From contig CBFIDK010000006.1 in assembly GCA_965661345.1 (NCBI GenBank), forward strand, positions 38,297 through 102,296: a stretch of 64,000 bases of DNA. Reading direction: 5' to 3'. The notes under the pieces are model-generated. The model did not search any database, was not told the origin of the DNA, and was given only the letters and a program-made list of their open reading frames with translations. The position numbers and the translations under genes were made by a program. Positions 35,866 to 44,591 of the stretch are shown in pieces (position 1 is the stretch's first letter; each line of letters begins with the position of its first letter). The DNA comes from GCA-2862585 sp965661345 (GTDB lineage Bacteria > Bacteroidota > Bacteroidia > Flavobacteriales > UBA7312).

Positions 35866-36884
35866 ACTTTATGCTTGGCATAATTTCGCCACTTTTCGAT
35901 AACATTTTGCATATCAGCAGGAAGTTCTGACTCAAAAGACATCCATTTATTTGTTTTGGGGTGTGTGAACCCCAAACTTTTTGCATGTAAGGTCTGTCTA
36001 GGAATAAGTTTAAAACAATTCTCTACGAATTGCTTGTATTTAGTAAATGTAGTTCCCTTCAGAATCTTATCGCCGCCATATTCAAAATCGTTAAATAAGG
36101 GGTGTTTGATGTACTGAAAATGCACTCTAATTTGATGTGTACGTCCAGTTTCCAACTTACATTCAACCAATGACACATAGCCAAACTTCTCCAAAACTTT
36201 GTAATGTGTTTTAGCTACTTTACCAAAATCGCCTTCTGGAAAGACTGTCATTACCTTTCTATTTTTAAGACTTCTACCAATATTTCCTTCTATACACCCT
36301 TCCTCTTCTTCAAAGTCGCCCCAAACTAGAGCATTGTATCTTCTATCAATTGTTCTCTCAAAAAACTGTTTGGAAAGAGAGCTCATGGCATTTTCATTCT
36401 TAGCAATTACCATTAATCCCGTAGTATTTTTATCAATTCTATGCACTAATCCAGGCCGAGTGGAATCGCCATTATTGGAGGGTAAATTGTTGAAATGAAA
36501 AGAAAGTGCATTAACCAATGTCCCTTCATAATTACCATATCCTGGATGAACAACCATTCCTGCATCCTTATTTATCACTGCTACATCGTCGTCTTCATAA
36601 ACAATATTTAAAGGGATATCTTGAGGTATTAGTTCAATTTCTCTTGGCGGATTGGTAAACATGACCGTCACCACATCGAAGGGTTTTACTTTATAGTTTG
36701 ATTTTACAGCCTTATCATTAACCATTATGAAACCGTCTTCAGCTGCTTGTTGAATTTTATTCCTTGAAGTTCCCTCTAGCCTGTTAAGCAAGAACTTGTC
36801 AACTCTTAGTGGCTCTTGTCCCTTATCCGCTGCAATTCTATGATGCTCGTACAATTCATTTAAATCTTGCTCTTCCTCTATCAT
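35862..36884 (-). CDS. RluA-family pseudouridine synthase (RluD-like)
   Basis: A 340-residue rRNA-modifying enzyme. An S4 RNA-binding domain (about 27-85) precedes the catalytic domain with RPGLVHRIDKNTTGLMV, where Asp151 is the nucleophile, and LETGRTHQIRVH. The length and the S4 domain fit the RluD/RluC group that modifies helix 69 or nearby positions of 23S rRNA. The stop overlaps mqnE by 4 bases, and the start overlaps the stop of the T9SS gene by 4 bases. It is the last gene of the PASTA-T9SS-rlu leftward unit, an order seen in other Bacteroidota. Confidence 0.93.
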   Translation of the reverse strand: MIEEEQDLNELYEHHRIAADKGQEPLRVDKFLLNRLEGTSRNKIQQAAEDGFIMVNDKAVKSNYKVKPFDVVTVMFTNPPREIELIPQDIPLNIVYEDDDVAVINKDAGMVVHPGYGNYEGTLVNALSFHFNNLPSNNGDSTRPGLVHRIDKNTTGLMVIAKNENAMSSLSKQFFERTIDRRYNALVWGDFEEEEGCIEGNIGRSLKNRKVMTVFPEGDFGKVAKTHYKVLEKFGYVSLVECKLETGRTHQIRVHFQYIKHPLFNDFEYGGDKILKGTTFTKYKQFVENCFKLIPRQTLHAKSLGFTHPKTNKWMSFESELPADMQNVIEKWRNYAKHKV

Positions 36885-38707
36885 TGAATTATCAATTTTT
36901 CAATTTGTGTGCCACTATATGAAGTGGTCATCTTCAAAAGATAAATCCCTTTAGAAAAACCAGATACGTCAACAGTATGAGAGAGGCTATGATCTGTCAC
37001 CAAAATACGCTGACCACTCAATTGGAATATTTCTAAGAAAAACGATTCATCATTAATAACTTTTACTGCATTAGTTGCAGGATTTGGATATACTGAAAAT
37101 GATGACAGTTCAAACTCAGTACTATTTGTCGAAGACGATAAATTTCCAAATACTGGTCTAATCATCCAAGTTCCATCACAATCAGCACAATTTGATGGTT
37201 GCCATTCTCCCCCCAAATTGTAATACATTCTATCGTTGTTTACTCTATTTCTGTCTAAGCCAATATTTACGATATTTTCAGAATATTGTTCCCAGCCAAC
37301 AAATACTGATCCAGAAACAACAATAGGATTTTCTAAAACATATTCGTAAAAACCATTCTTTGTATCGGTATATTCTGGATAAAATATTTGACTTTCATAT
37401 ATTTCATTTGATGGTTCACCAGAATTACTGTTCCATAACTTAATTCTGAACGCTACACCATAACTATCTTCATAGTTTTTTTCAAAATGCAATTGCACAG
37501 CTTTTAATGTATCTAATTCAGCAATATTAAATAGCATAGCTACCTTTCCTTGCTCTGAATTAATTCCGTAAGATGCTTCGGCGGTACCGTCATCTAATGC
37601 ATAAAAATTATCAAACGTTTGATAAAAAGTGAGCGTGTCATTTTCTTGGAACAAACTATTATCATCAGTAGCTATTGATTGTACAATTTTATACGAAACA
37701 CTCTGAAGCTCGTCTACAGTAGGAGGAAATGCACTTGTACTGACGGTGATTGGAACGGCAGAATCTTCAGAATATGAAAAGTTCACATCAAGAGCAGGGA
37801 TTTCATCGTTTCTTGTCGGTCCAGTTGATGGGTAGTGAAAAATTAAATTATCGTTGTAGTCGAAAATATCATATCTATAATCGACACTTTGAGGAGTACT
37901 GTAATTATTTCTTATCCAAGAATCCATATTAGCTGACATGTAGGCAGCTCTGTTTTTATCAAAATGTGACCAAGGTATGGCATAATAAAAGTTTAACATT
38001 TGAGACGTTTCATATATAAATGCAACATCTTCTACGTCATCGACTAAATTGCTATCGTCTGTAATTAAGACGTTATCAATGTGCCAATGATCAAAGTTTC
38101 CTGAAAGCGTGGCCATATTATGAAACCTAAACTGAAATTCAGAATGTAAAAAAGCTATATCGTCAATAGTGTAATTTATTTTAGTGAAATCCGAAAGAGA
38201 GACTCCTGGGGTATCCCATACGGTCTGCCAAGTCAAAGAAGTATCTAAAAACTGTACTGATAATACATCGTTATTTTCTGGTTCGTTGCCATATCCTGTT
38301 GATTGAACTAAAAATGAAAAATATACAGATGTAAAAGAAGAAAGATCTATTGGGTTAGATGTTAGATAATCTGCATCTCCATGTGCTGTTTCTGAAATAG
38401 CATTTCTTGGATTACCTAAAGAATCCAAACCATCAAAAGTAGCAACGCCAATATTTACGGGATTAATGGGGTATGTATTGTTAACGAAAACGTCTTTATC
38501 TTGCCATAATTCCGATTTTGGATAGCCTTTATAATTTGAAAAGTCATCAAAAAATGGAAGTGTAAGGTTAGATTGAACTGAAGCAGTAGACTTTTTAGAA
38601 ATAATAGGCAATTGAGAATTAAACCTAAGTGGATTTACTACTTCTTGTGAAAAAAGAAAAGTAGAAAGCAACATAAAAACTGAAAGTAATAAACTACTCT
38701 TCTTCAT
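36881..38707 (-). CDS. T9SS cargo protein of unknown function, in the PASTA-rlu unit
   Basis: About 608 residues when started at the ATG at 38705-38707, which gives a good signal peptide (MKKSSLLLSVFMLLSTFLFSQ). An in-frame upstream ATG adds ten residues that only weaken it. A laminin-G/MAM-like beta domain follows (LPFFDDFSNYKG, HWHIDNVLITDD near 225), then a second beta-rich part with GWEQYSENIVNIGLDRN, and a type A sorting domain (FSVYPNPATNAV). The pattern DDFS...HWHIDNV occurs in Bacteroidota exoproteins with jellyroll folds. No catalytic residues are evident. It overlaps the PASTA gene by 14 bases. Confidence 0.8.
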   Translation of the reverse strand: MKKSSLLLSVFMLLSTFLFSQEVVNPLRFNSQLPIISKKSTASVQSNLTLPFFDDFSNYKGYPKSELWQDKDVFVNNTYPINPVNIGVATFDGLDSLGNPRNAISETAHGDADYLTSNPIDLSSFTSVYFSFLVQSTGYGNEPENNDVLSVQFLDTSLTWQTVWDTPGVSLSDFTKINYTIDDIAFLHSEFQFRFHNMATLSGNFDHWHIDNVLITDDSNLVDDVEDVAFIYETSQMLNFYYAIPWSHFDKNRAAYMSANMDSWIRNNYSTPQSVDYRYDIFDYNDNLIFHYPSTGPTRNDEIPALDVNFSYSEDSAVPITVSTSAFPPTVDELQSVSYKIVQSIATDDNSLFQENDTLTFYQTFDNFYALDDGTAEASYGINSEQGKVAMLFNIAELDTLKAVQLHFEKNYEDSYGVAFRIKLWNSNSGEPSNEIYESQIFYPEYTDTKNGFYEYVLENPIVVSGSVFVGWEQYSENIVNIGLDRNRVNNDRMYYNLGGEWQPSNCADCDGTWMIRPVFGNLSSSTNSTEFELSSFSVYPNPATNAVKVINDESFFLEIFQLSGQRILVTDHSLSHTVDVSGFSKGIYLLKMTTSYSGTQIEKLIIQ

Positions 38708-39488
38708 TTGAATTTGGTGATTTGAGATAAATATCAACGTTTCTTCCTAAATTGATCATTTTATTTTCAGAGGCAGTTGGTCGCTGACGGTAAACTACTG
38801 CTAAACTACTATCCTTTACATTATCATCGTATAAAACAAGACCAAGATTAATTGAATTCATCTGCAACAAAATTTCAGCATCTTCTTTAGTAAGACCGTT
38901 CAGATTAGGTAAATTAACCATTACATCACTTAATCCGTTTCCGATAACTAAATCAACAGTAGAACCTACAGTTAAAAATGTTCCAGAATCAACTTCTTTT
39001 CCATTAACAGATTGTGTAAGCACAACATTCTTCGCCATATCCGGAACAAAAGAAAGATTTCCAACTGATAAACCGATTGATTTTAATTTAGAAATTGCTC
39101 TTCGAAGTGTTAAGTCTACTAAATTAGGCAACTGCACTTCCTTCTTTTTCTTAGATACTATAGTCAAATATATTCTTCTATTTTCTTTTACAGAAGAACC
39201 TGCTTTTGGGTTTTGGTCAATAACACTTAGTGGTGGAATTTCAATATTAAAGACTGAATCTATTACAACATAGTTTAATGAATAAGATTGTAAAACGCTA
39301 TCTGCCTCATAAATATTTAAGCCTTGCAAATCAGGTAATTCAATGAGTTTGTCATGACGCGTATAAAATCGCAGAAAAATTAATACTGATACTATCAGAA
39401 TTACAACAAAACCAATAGAATAAAATATGTTTTTATAAAAAAATTTAGTCAATAAAAACTTCAACCAAGTCGGGTTATTGTTTTCCAT
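38694..39488 (-). CDS. PASTA-domain membrane protein
   Basis: A 264-residue protein with a short cytoplasmic N-terminus, one transmembrane helix (about 21-40) and three extracytoplasmic PASTA domains: LPDLQGLNIYEADSVLQ, LPNLVDLTLRRAISKLKSIG and LPNLNGLTKEDAEILLQ. PASTA domains recognise muropeptides or beta-lactams in kinases and PBPs. Here no kinase or transpeptidase domain is attached, as is usual in Bacteroidota. It is divergent from ddl, which supplies D-Ala-D-Ala for the same wall, so a peptidoglycan-sensing role is plausible. A TATATTTG box at 39511-39518 precedes it. Confidence 0.88.
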   Translation of the reverse strand: MENNNPTWLKFLLTKFFYKNIFYSIGFVVILIVSVLIFLRFYTRHDKLIELPDLQGLNIYEADSVLQSYSLNYVVIDSVFNIEIPPLSVIDQNPKAGSSVKENRRIYLTIVSKKKKEVQLPNLVDLTLRRAISKLKSIGLSVGNLSFVPDMAKNVVLTQSVNGKEVDSGTFLTVGSTVDLVIGNGLSDVMVNLPNLNGLTKEDAEILLQMNSINLGLVLYDDNVKDSSLAVVYRQRPTASENKMINLGRNVDIYLKSPNSNEEE

Positions 39489-39510
39489 AATTAGTAGTAA
39501 TAACGAGAAA

Positions 39511-39518
39511 CAAATATA
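39511..39518 (-). promoter_or_regulatory. -7 box for the PASTA unit
   Basis: TATATTTG on the minus strand, ending 22 bases before the ATG at 39488. Confidence 0.5.
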
Positions 39519-39558
39519 ATAATTATGAAAGGTGTGCCATCTATATTTACTTTTAGTT

Positions 39559-39566
39559 TATTTTTG
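39559..39566 (+). promoter_or_regulatory. -7 box directly before ddl
   Basis: TATTTTTG with 5 bases before the ddl ATG at 39572, predicting a leaderless mRNA. Confidence 0.45.
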
Positions 39567-39571
39567 AAATT

Positions 39572-40546
39572 ATGAAAGCTATAGCAGTAGTTATGGGCGG
39601 CTATTCCGCAGAGAAAGTGATTTCCATGAAAAGTGGTGAAGTAGTCATGACTTTTTTGGATAAATCCATATACAAAACCTTCGCAGTTGTCATAGATGAA
39701 AAGGAGTGGAAACTGGTTGAAAATGGTAACGCCTACCCTATTGACAAATCTGATTTTTCTGCAGAAATCAACGAGCAAAAAATCGTATTTGACGGAGTTT
39801 TCATCGCTGTACACGGTCCACCAGGAGAAAATGGCATTCTTCAAAAGTATCTAGATGCTTTAGGGATTCCTTATACTTCTTCGGGAGTCAAAGCATCAGA
39901 ATTGAGTTTTAACAAAGGTAAATGCAATGATTTTTTAAGAAATCATAACATAGCCTGTGCCGAGTCGGTTATTTTAAAACAAAATGAAAAAATTGACGAT
40001 AACGCCATAGTTGAAAAATTAGGTTTACCGTGTTTTGTAAAGCCAAATTCAAACGGAAGTAGTTTTGGAATTAGTAAGGTTGTAAGTCGTGAAGAACTTA
40101 TTCCTGCAATAAAAAACGCTTTTATCTTCGATGACAATGTTCTTATTGAGTCGTTTTTATCTGGAGTCGAGGTAACTTGTGGAGCGCATAATTTTAATTC
40201 TGAAGTCGAAACTTTTCCAATTACTGAAATAGTAAGTGAAAATGATTTCTTTGATTTTGAGGCTAAGTACGAAGGGAAATCAACTGAGATTACCCCTGCT
40301 AGAATTAGCGATGACGTTTCTAAAAAAGTATCCGAAAAAACAAAAGAAGTTTACAGGCTGTTAAATCTGGATGGTATAGCGAGGGTTGATTTTATAATTA
40401 AAAATGACGAGCCATTTGTCATTGAAGCTAATTCTGTTCCTGGTCTTTCAAAAGAAAGTATTATTCCTCAACAAGCTCAGGCAATGGGCATGAGCTTAAC
40501 AGAATTGTTTAATAAGGCTGTTGAACACATGTTTAAAAAACACTAA
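39572..40546 (+). CDS. ddl: D-alanine--D-alanine ligase
   Basis: A 324-residue ATP-grasp ligase making the D-Ala-D-Ala dipeptide for peptidoglycan. Motifs: VMGGYSAEKVISMKSG at the N-terminus, AVHGPPGENGILQKYLDALG near 91, the ATP-binding KPNSNGSSFGISKV near 155 and the metal-ligand segment FVIEANSVPGLSKESIIPQQ near the end. It is divergent from the PASTA unit and ends in a 4-base overlap with aroQ on the other strand. Confidence 0.96.
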   Translation: MKAIAVVMGGYSAEKVISMKSGEVVMTFLDKSIYKTFAVVIDEKEWKLVENGNAYPIDKSDFSAEINEQKIVFDGVFIAVHGPPGENGILQKYLDALGIPYTSSGVKASELSFNKGKCNDFLRNHNIACAESVILKQNEKIDDNAIVEKLGLPCFVKPNSNGSSFGISKVVSREELIPAIKNAFIFDDNVLIESFLSGVEVTCGAHNFNSEVETFPITEIVSENDFFDFEAKYEGKSTEITPARISDDVSKKVSEKTKEVYRLLNLDGIARVDFIIKNDEPFVIEANSVPGLSKESIIPQQAQAMGMSLTELFNKAVEHMFKKH

Positions 40547-40959
40547 TGCGTTAAACTTTCAATAGCCAATCGATAACTGTCCAATCCTAAGCCACAAATA
40601 CTACCCTTACAATAAGGAGCAATTAATGATTTTCTTCTAAATTCTTCTCTAGCGTAAATATTTGAAATATGCACTTCAATCACTGGAGATTTTATGGCTG
40701 AAATAGCATCCGCAATGGCTACTGAAGTGTGAGTATATCCTCCAGCATTTAAAATTATGGCATCTAACTCAAAGCCTTTTTCGTGCAAAAAATTTATAAG
40801 TTCCCCCTCTACATTACTCTGAAAATAAATTAAATTTACATTTGGATAGTCAGTTGATAGTTTTGCGAAATAATCATCAAACGAAAGTTCACCATAAATA
40901 TCCTTCTGTCTTACTCCTAATAAGTTTAAATTTGGACCATTAACAATTGCTACATTCAT
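40543..40959 (-). CDS. aroQ: 3-dehydroquinate dehydratase, type II
   Basis: A 138-residue dodecamer-forming enzyme of the shikimate pathway, converting 3-dehydroquinate to 3-dehydroshikimate. It shows NGPNLNLLGVRQKDIYG with the catalytic Tyr22, NAGGYTHTSVAIADAI, and VEVHISNIYAREEFRRKS with the catalytic His. It is divergent from xerD across only 16 bases and has its -7 box 4 bases from the start codon. Confidence 0.96.
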   Translation of the reverse strand: MNVAIVNGPNLNLLGVRQKDIYGELSFDDYFAKLSTDYPNVNLIYFQSNVEGELINFLHEKGFELDAIILNAGGYTHTSVAIADAISAIKSPVIEVHISNIYAREEFRRKSLIAPYCKGSICGLGLDSYRLAIESLTH

Positions 40960-40963
40960 AGTA

Positions 40964-40971
40964 CAAAAGTA
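40964..40971 (-). promoter_or_regulatory. -7 box directly before aroQ
   Basis: TACTTTTG on the minus strand, with 4 bases before the ATG. It lies within the 16-base gap shared with xerD on the other strand. Confidence 0.4.
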
Positions 40972-40975
40972 ATCA

Positions 40976-41875
40976 ATGAGTTGGAAAAATTACATAAATG
41001 GTTTTCGTACTTACCTTTTGCTTGAACGTTCACTGTCAGAAAACTCTGTTGAAGCGTACATTAGAGACGTTAAAAAACTAGCTGATTACCAATCCATCAA
41101 TAACAGTTCCAAAACGCCAAAAGACCTTACATCTAAAGATATTTCAACATTTATCCAATGGATTGCAAAATTTGGCATCAGTGCTAACTCACAAGCTAGA
41201 TTACTATCGGGAATAAAATCTTTCTATAAATACCTAATTCTCGAAGAAGTTATAAATCATGATCCTACCCTACTAATTGAAGGTCCAAAAAAAGGACTTA
41301 AGCTTCCTGAAACTTTAAGTACTGACGAAATAAACGACCTCATTGAAGGAATAGATCTTAGTCACCCACAAGGACAAAGAAATAAAGCAATAATTGAGAC
41401 TCTGTATGGCTGTGGCCTCAGAGTTTCCGAGTTAATCAACTTAAAAATGACAAATTGGTACAGAAAAGATGGCTTCATCAAAGTAGTCGGAAAAGGCGAT
41501 AAAGAACGTCTGGTACCAATAGGGAAACTCACCGAAAAAGTATTAGCATTGTATGTTGATGAAGTACGTGTTCATCAAAAAATTAATAAAGGATTTGAAG
41601 ACTTTGTATTCTTAAATAGACGAGGAAATAAACTTAGCAGAGTAATGGTATTTACTATTATTAAAGAATTAGCCGAAAAAACTGGTCTCAAGAAAAACAT
41701 TAGCCCTCATACATTTAGACACAGCTTCGCTACTGAACTCATCCAGAGGGGTGCTGACTTGAGAGCTGTTCAAGAGATGCTAGGCCATGAATCAATCAAT
41801 ACAACTCAACTTTATACTCACATTGATAGAGAGTTTTTACGTGAATCTATAATCTCTCACCACCCTCGCTCATAA
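40976..41875 (+). CDS. xerD: Tyrosine recombinase XerD/XerC
   Basis: A 299-residue site-specific recombinase that resolves chromosome dimers at dif. An N-terminal SAM-like core-binding domain (about 1-95) precedes the catalytic domain. The active-site residues are visible: Arg149 (GCGLRVSEL), Lys in the GKGDKER hairpin, His245 and Arg248 (HTFRHSFA), His271 (LGHESINTTQ) and nucleophile Tyr280. The housekeeping neighbours and lack of nearby mobile genes argue against an integrase. The MFS gene begins at the base after its stop. Confidence 0.93.
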   Translation: MSWKNYINGFRTYLLLERSLSENSVEAYIRDVKKLADYQSINNSSKTPKDLTSKDISTFIQWIAKFGISANSQARLLSGIKSFYKYLILEEVINHDPTLLIEGPKKGLKLPETLSTDEINDLIEGIDLSHPQGQRNKAIIETLYGCGLRVSELINLKMTNWYRKDGFIKVVGKGDKERLVPIGKLTEKVLALYVDEVRVHQKINKGFEDFVFLNRRGNKLSRVMVFTIIKELAEKTGLKKNISPHTFRHSFATELIQRGADLRAVQEMLGHESINTTQLYTHIDREFLRESIISHHPRS

Positions 41876-43048
41876 ATGACTGTTTATTCTAACATATGGA
41901 AGCTTTACGTCATAAAAGGTTTACGATGGTTTATGATTGTAATGCCAATCATTGTAATTTTCTTTCAAGAAAATGGATTAAGCCTAAAAGAGGTAATGAT
42001 ACTTCAAGGAGTTTATTCCTTAATGGTGGCACTCATGGAAATCCCTTCAGGTTATTTGGCAGATGTGTTTGGCAGAAAACAAACTCTAACATTAGGCGCT
42101 ATTTTAGCCTTTATTGGCTTCTTAATTCTTAGTCTTTCATTTAGTTTTTGGCCATTTTTTATAGGAGAAATCATACTAGGAATTGGTGCTAGTTTTATTT
42201 CAGGAGCAGATTCGGCTTTACTATACGATTCTTTACTGGAAAGCAAAAAAGAAAATGATTACACCAAAGTTGAAGGAAAAGCCTATGGAATAGGCAATTT
42301 TTCAGAAGCTTTAGCTGGTATATGTGGTGGCTTATTGGCAGATATATCAATACGCTATCCCTTATACTTTCAAGTATTTATTGCTGCATTGATAATTCCT
42401 CTTACACTCTCTTTGGTTGAACCGAAATTTCATAAAGAAAATTCACTTCCTAAAAGCTTTAGAGCAATTTTGGAAGTTGTAAAATTTGCGCTTTTTGAAA
42501 ATAAAATCTTAAAATGGCTGATAATTTTATCATCAATTATTGGTTTTTTAACCCTTTCAATAGCATGGTTTGCACAGCCCTATTTTAAAAGCATTGACTT
42601 ACCAATCAAATACTTTGGATTCATTTGGGCTATACTAAATTTGAGTACTGGTTTTTCGTCAATGAATGCGTACAGATTTGAATCGTTTTTTTCCAAAAAA
42701 AGATTATCATTTTTAATATCAATAGCGATAAGTATACCTGTTATTTTACTTTCAATATCTACACCTACTTTCGGAATGTTAATGATTCTATTCATTTACA
42801 TTATTAGAGGAATTGCGACTCCTGTTTTAAGAAATTTCATAAATGAAATAACAGAATCAAACGTAAGAGCTACAGTCTTATCTGTTCGTAGTTTTTGCAT
42901 TAGAATTACGTTCTCAATTTTTGCGCCATTAATGGGTTGGATAGCCGATGTGTACTCTTTGCAACAAAGTTTTATGATGTTGGGTGTAATGGTAATTACT
43001 GTAAGCCTGATATCATGCTTTAAGCTTTTGCAATTATCTAATAATTAA
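41876..43048 (+). CDS. Major facilitator superfamily transporter
   Basis: A 390-residue inner-membrane protein with about 12 hydrophobic helices. The loop between helices 2 and 3 carries the MFS signature GYLADVFGRKQTL. The N-terminus (VIKGLRWFMIVMPIIVIFFQENGLSL) and the pattern SGADSALLYDSL place it in the drug/metabolite-exporter-like MFS group. The substrate is unknown. It begins directly after the xerD stop and runs 15 bases into the T9SS gene on the opposite strand. Confidence 0.85.
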   Translation: MTVYSNIWKLYVIKGLRWFMIVMPIIVIFFQENGLSLKEVMILQGVYSLMVALMEIPSGYLADVFGRKQTLTLGAILAFIGFLILSLSFSFWPFFIGEIILGIGASFISGADSALLYDSLLESKKENDYTKVEGKAYGIGNFSEALAGICGGLLADISIRYPLYFQVFIAALIIPLTLSLVEPKFHKENSLPKSFRAILEVVKFALFENKILKWLIILSSIIGFLTLSIAWFAQPYFKSIDLPIKYFGFIWAILNLSTGFSSMNAYRFESFFSKKRLSFLISIAISIPVILLSISTPTFGMLMILFIYIIRGIATPVLRNFINEITESNVRATVLSVRSFCIRITFSIFAPLMGWIADVYSLQQSFMMLGVMVITVSLISCFKLLQLSNN

Positions 43049-44470
43049 GCGTTGCGAAATCTGATGTGATTTTACATGGACAATGTAAATGCCTTTTTCT
43101 AAAGATGATAGATTGATTTTGTTGTCAAAGGTATTTCGTTTCATGACTAACCTTCCTCTCAAATCCGTAATCTCAATATATTTTTCCCCATTTAAATCCA
43201 AGTGAATGTAGTTAGTTGTGGGGTTAGGGTATAAAAATTCATTCGTTGAATAGTCTTCAACCGAATTGATATCACATTCAATCAAAAACTCATTTGGGCT
43301 AGAAGAATTATCACCTAATTCGGACAGAATATTTACACTGAATACTAGCGTAGTTGGTGAAGGATTTATAAAAATACCGTTCAATGAAATATCGAGGCTA
43401 TTTCCAGAGGTATAAGAATTGTTATCGCTTGCTGGAATTATTAAAATTATAATTCCAGTATCACTAGAATTTTCAATATTAAAATAGCCATCATTTGACA
43501 TGTTTTCAATGTTATACAATGCAATTTCAACCTTTGTATCGCTTATGATATCGTTTACCAGCAATGAATATTGATTGTTTATAAATCCATTAATGCCTGT
43601 TATGCCAGTTGCTGAGCCAATATTTTGCCCTTCGAATAAATTCGAAATATCAAAACTTCCACTATTGGAAGTAACCATCGTAGATTGTATGTCAGGCTCA
43701 TTAGTATCTTGCTCAATACTCAAATTTATATCAGTTAACGTATCACATTCTAGAGTGCTAATGGTCATAATAATCTCTGGTGAAAATGCTTGGGGAATAA
43801 ATTCACCAACGAAAAAGGTATCTGAGACAGACCAATCAGAATAGTAACTTGCATTTTCAGAACAATAGGCTTGAACCCTCCATTCGTAATAATTATTTGG
43901 AGATAGATTACCCATAGTATTTGAATTAACAGTACTATCCATGTCAGAAAGCACAGTCCATTCAGAATCGGTTAGGGATTTAAAGTTTAAAATGAAATGA
44001 TCGACTCCCATCCCAAGCATTGAGCCCCAATTTCCAACTGCGAAACCATTATTTTGCAGAGCAATTATACCGTCAACGTACAAATTCGAAGGAGTTGGAC
44101 AGTCGACATATTCTAAAGTTGTGAACGTATCTATTACAGCCCATTCTGCCTCATCCTGAAAGTTGTCAGAACAATAAGCTACAACACTCCATACATATGT
44201 TGTATTATATTCCAAAGGACCAATTGTTCTACTTACTGAAGTACTATCTAGATTAGATAAATTATTCCAGCTCATTGAATCAATCTCTTTATACTTTAAC
44301 AAAAAATCTTGAACACCAGTTCCTAACATAGAGTCCCAATGCCCATCAACAAAGGCCGCTGTTGAATTAAACATATAATTATCAGTACTAAGACCAGAGG
44401 CTTGTGGACAGTCTTGAGCAAAAGAAAATGAGTAAAAAAACAACAATGCAGGTAAAATATAGTACTTCAT
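43034..44470 (-). CDS. Twin fibronectin-III-like T9SS surface protein
   Basis: About 478 residues when started at the ATG at 44468-44470, which gives a signal peptide (MKYYILPALLFFYSFSFAQ) directly followed by DCPQ. A longer in-frame start 69 bases upstream would bury it and extend over the promoter. Two Fn3-like repeats at about 21-120 and 124-225 share WDSMLGTGVQDF / WGSMLGMGVDHF and V(V/Q)AYCS(D/E)N. A cohesin-like beta region and a type A sorting domain (FLYPNPTTNYIHL) follow. It is likely a cell-surface binding protein. Box TATCTTTG lies at 44497-44504. Confidence 0.8.
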   Translation of the reverse strand: MKYYILPALLFFYSFSFAQDCPQASGLSTDNYMFNSTAAFVDGHWDSMLGTGVQDFLLKYKEIDSMSWNNLSNLDSTSVSRTIGPLEYNTTYVWSVVAYCSDNFQDEAEWAVIDTFTTLEYVDCPTPSNLYVDGIIALQNNGFAVGNWGSMLGMGVDHFILNFKSLTDSEWTVLSDMDSTVNSNTMGNLSPNNYYEWRVQAYCSENASYYSDWSVSDTFFVGEFIPQAFSPEIIMTISTLECDTLTDINLSIEQDTNEPDIQSTMVTSNSGSFDISNLFEGQNIGSATGITGINGFINNQYSLLVNDIISDTKVEIALYNIENMSNDGYFNIENSSDTGIIILIIPASDNNSYTSGNSLDISLNGIFINPSPTTLVFSVNILSELGDNSSSPNEFLIECDINSVEDYSTNEFLYPNPTTNYIHLDLNGEKYIEITDLRGRLVMKRNTFDNKINLSSLEKGIYIVHVKSHQISQRLIIR

Positions 44471-44496
44471 AATTTGAAAAGCTAAGGGGTTGTTAA

Positions 44497-44504
44497 CAAA
44501 GATA
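44497..44504 (-). promoter_or_regulatory. -7 box for the twin-Fn3 gene
   Basis: TATCTTTG on the minus strand, ending 26 bases before the ATG at 44470. It supports the shorter start chosen for that gene. Confidence 0.5.
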
Positions 44505-44559
44505 GCGATATTATGATAAAAATCATAAATAGCAATCAATAATTAGACTTACAATTTAT

Positions 44560-44567
44560 TACTTTTG
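44560..44567 (+). promoter_or_regulatory. -7 box for the aminotransferase gene
   Basis: TACTTTTG, ending 24 bases before the ATG at 44592. It overlaps a TTG that would otherwise be a possible earlier start, which argues for the ATG. Confidence 0.5.
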
Positions 44568-44591
44568 TTCTTTAAATTTTTACACTTCATA

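Noticed and set aside
40976..41875. Tyrosine recombinase as sign of an integrated element
   Set aside because: It has XerD size and motifs and housekeeping neighbours (aroQ, ddl). No attachment repeats or phage/plasmid genes are near.
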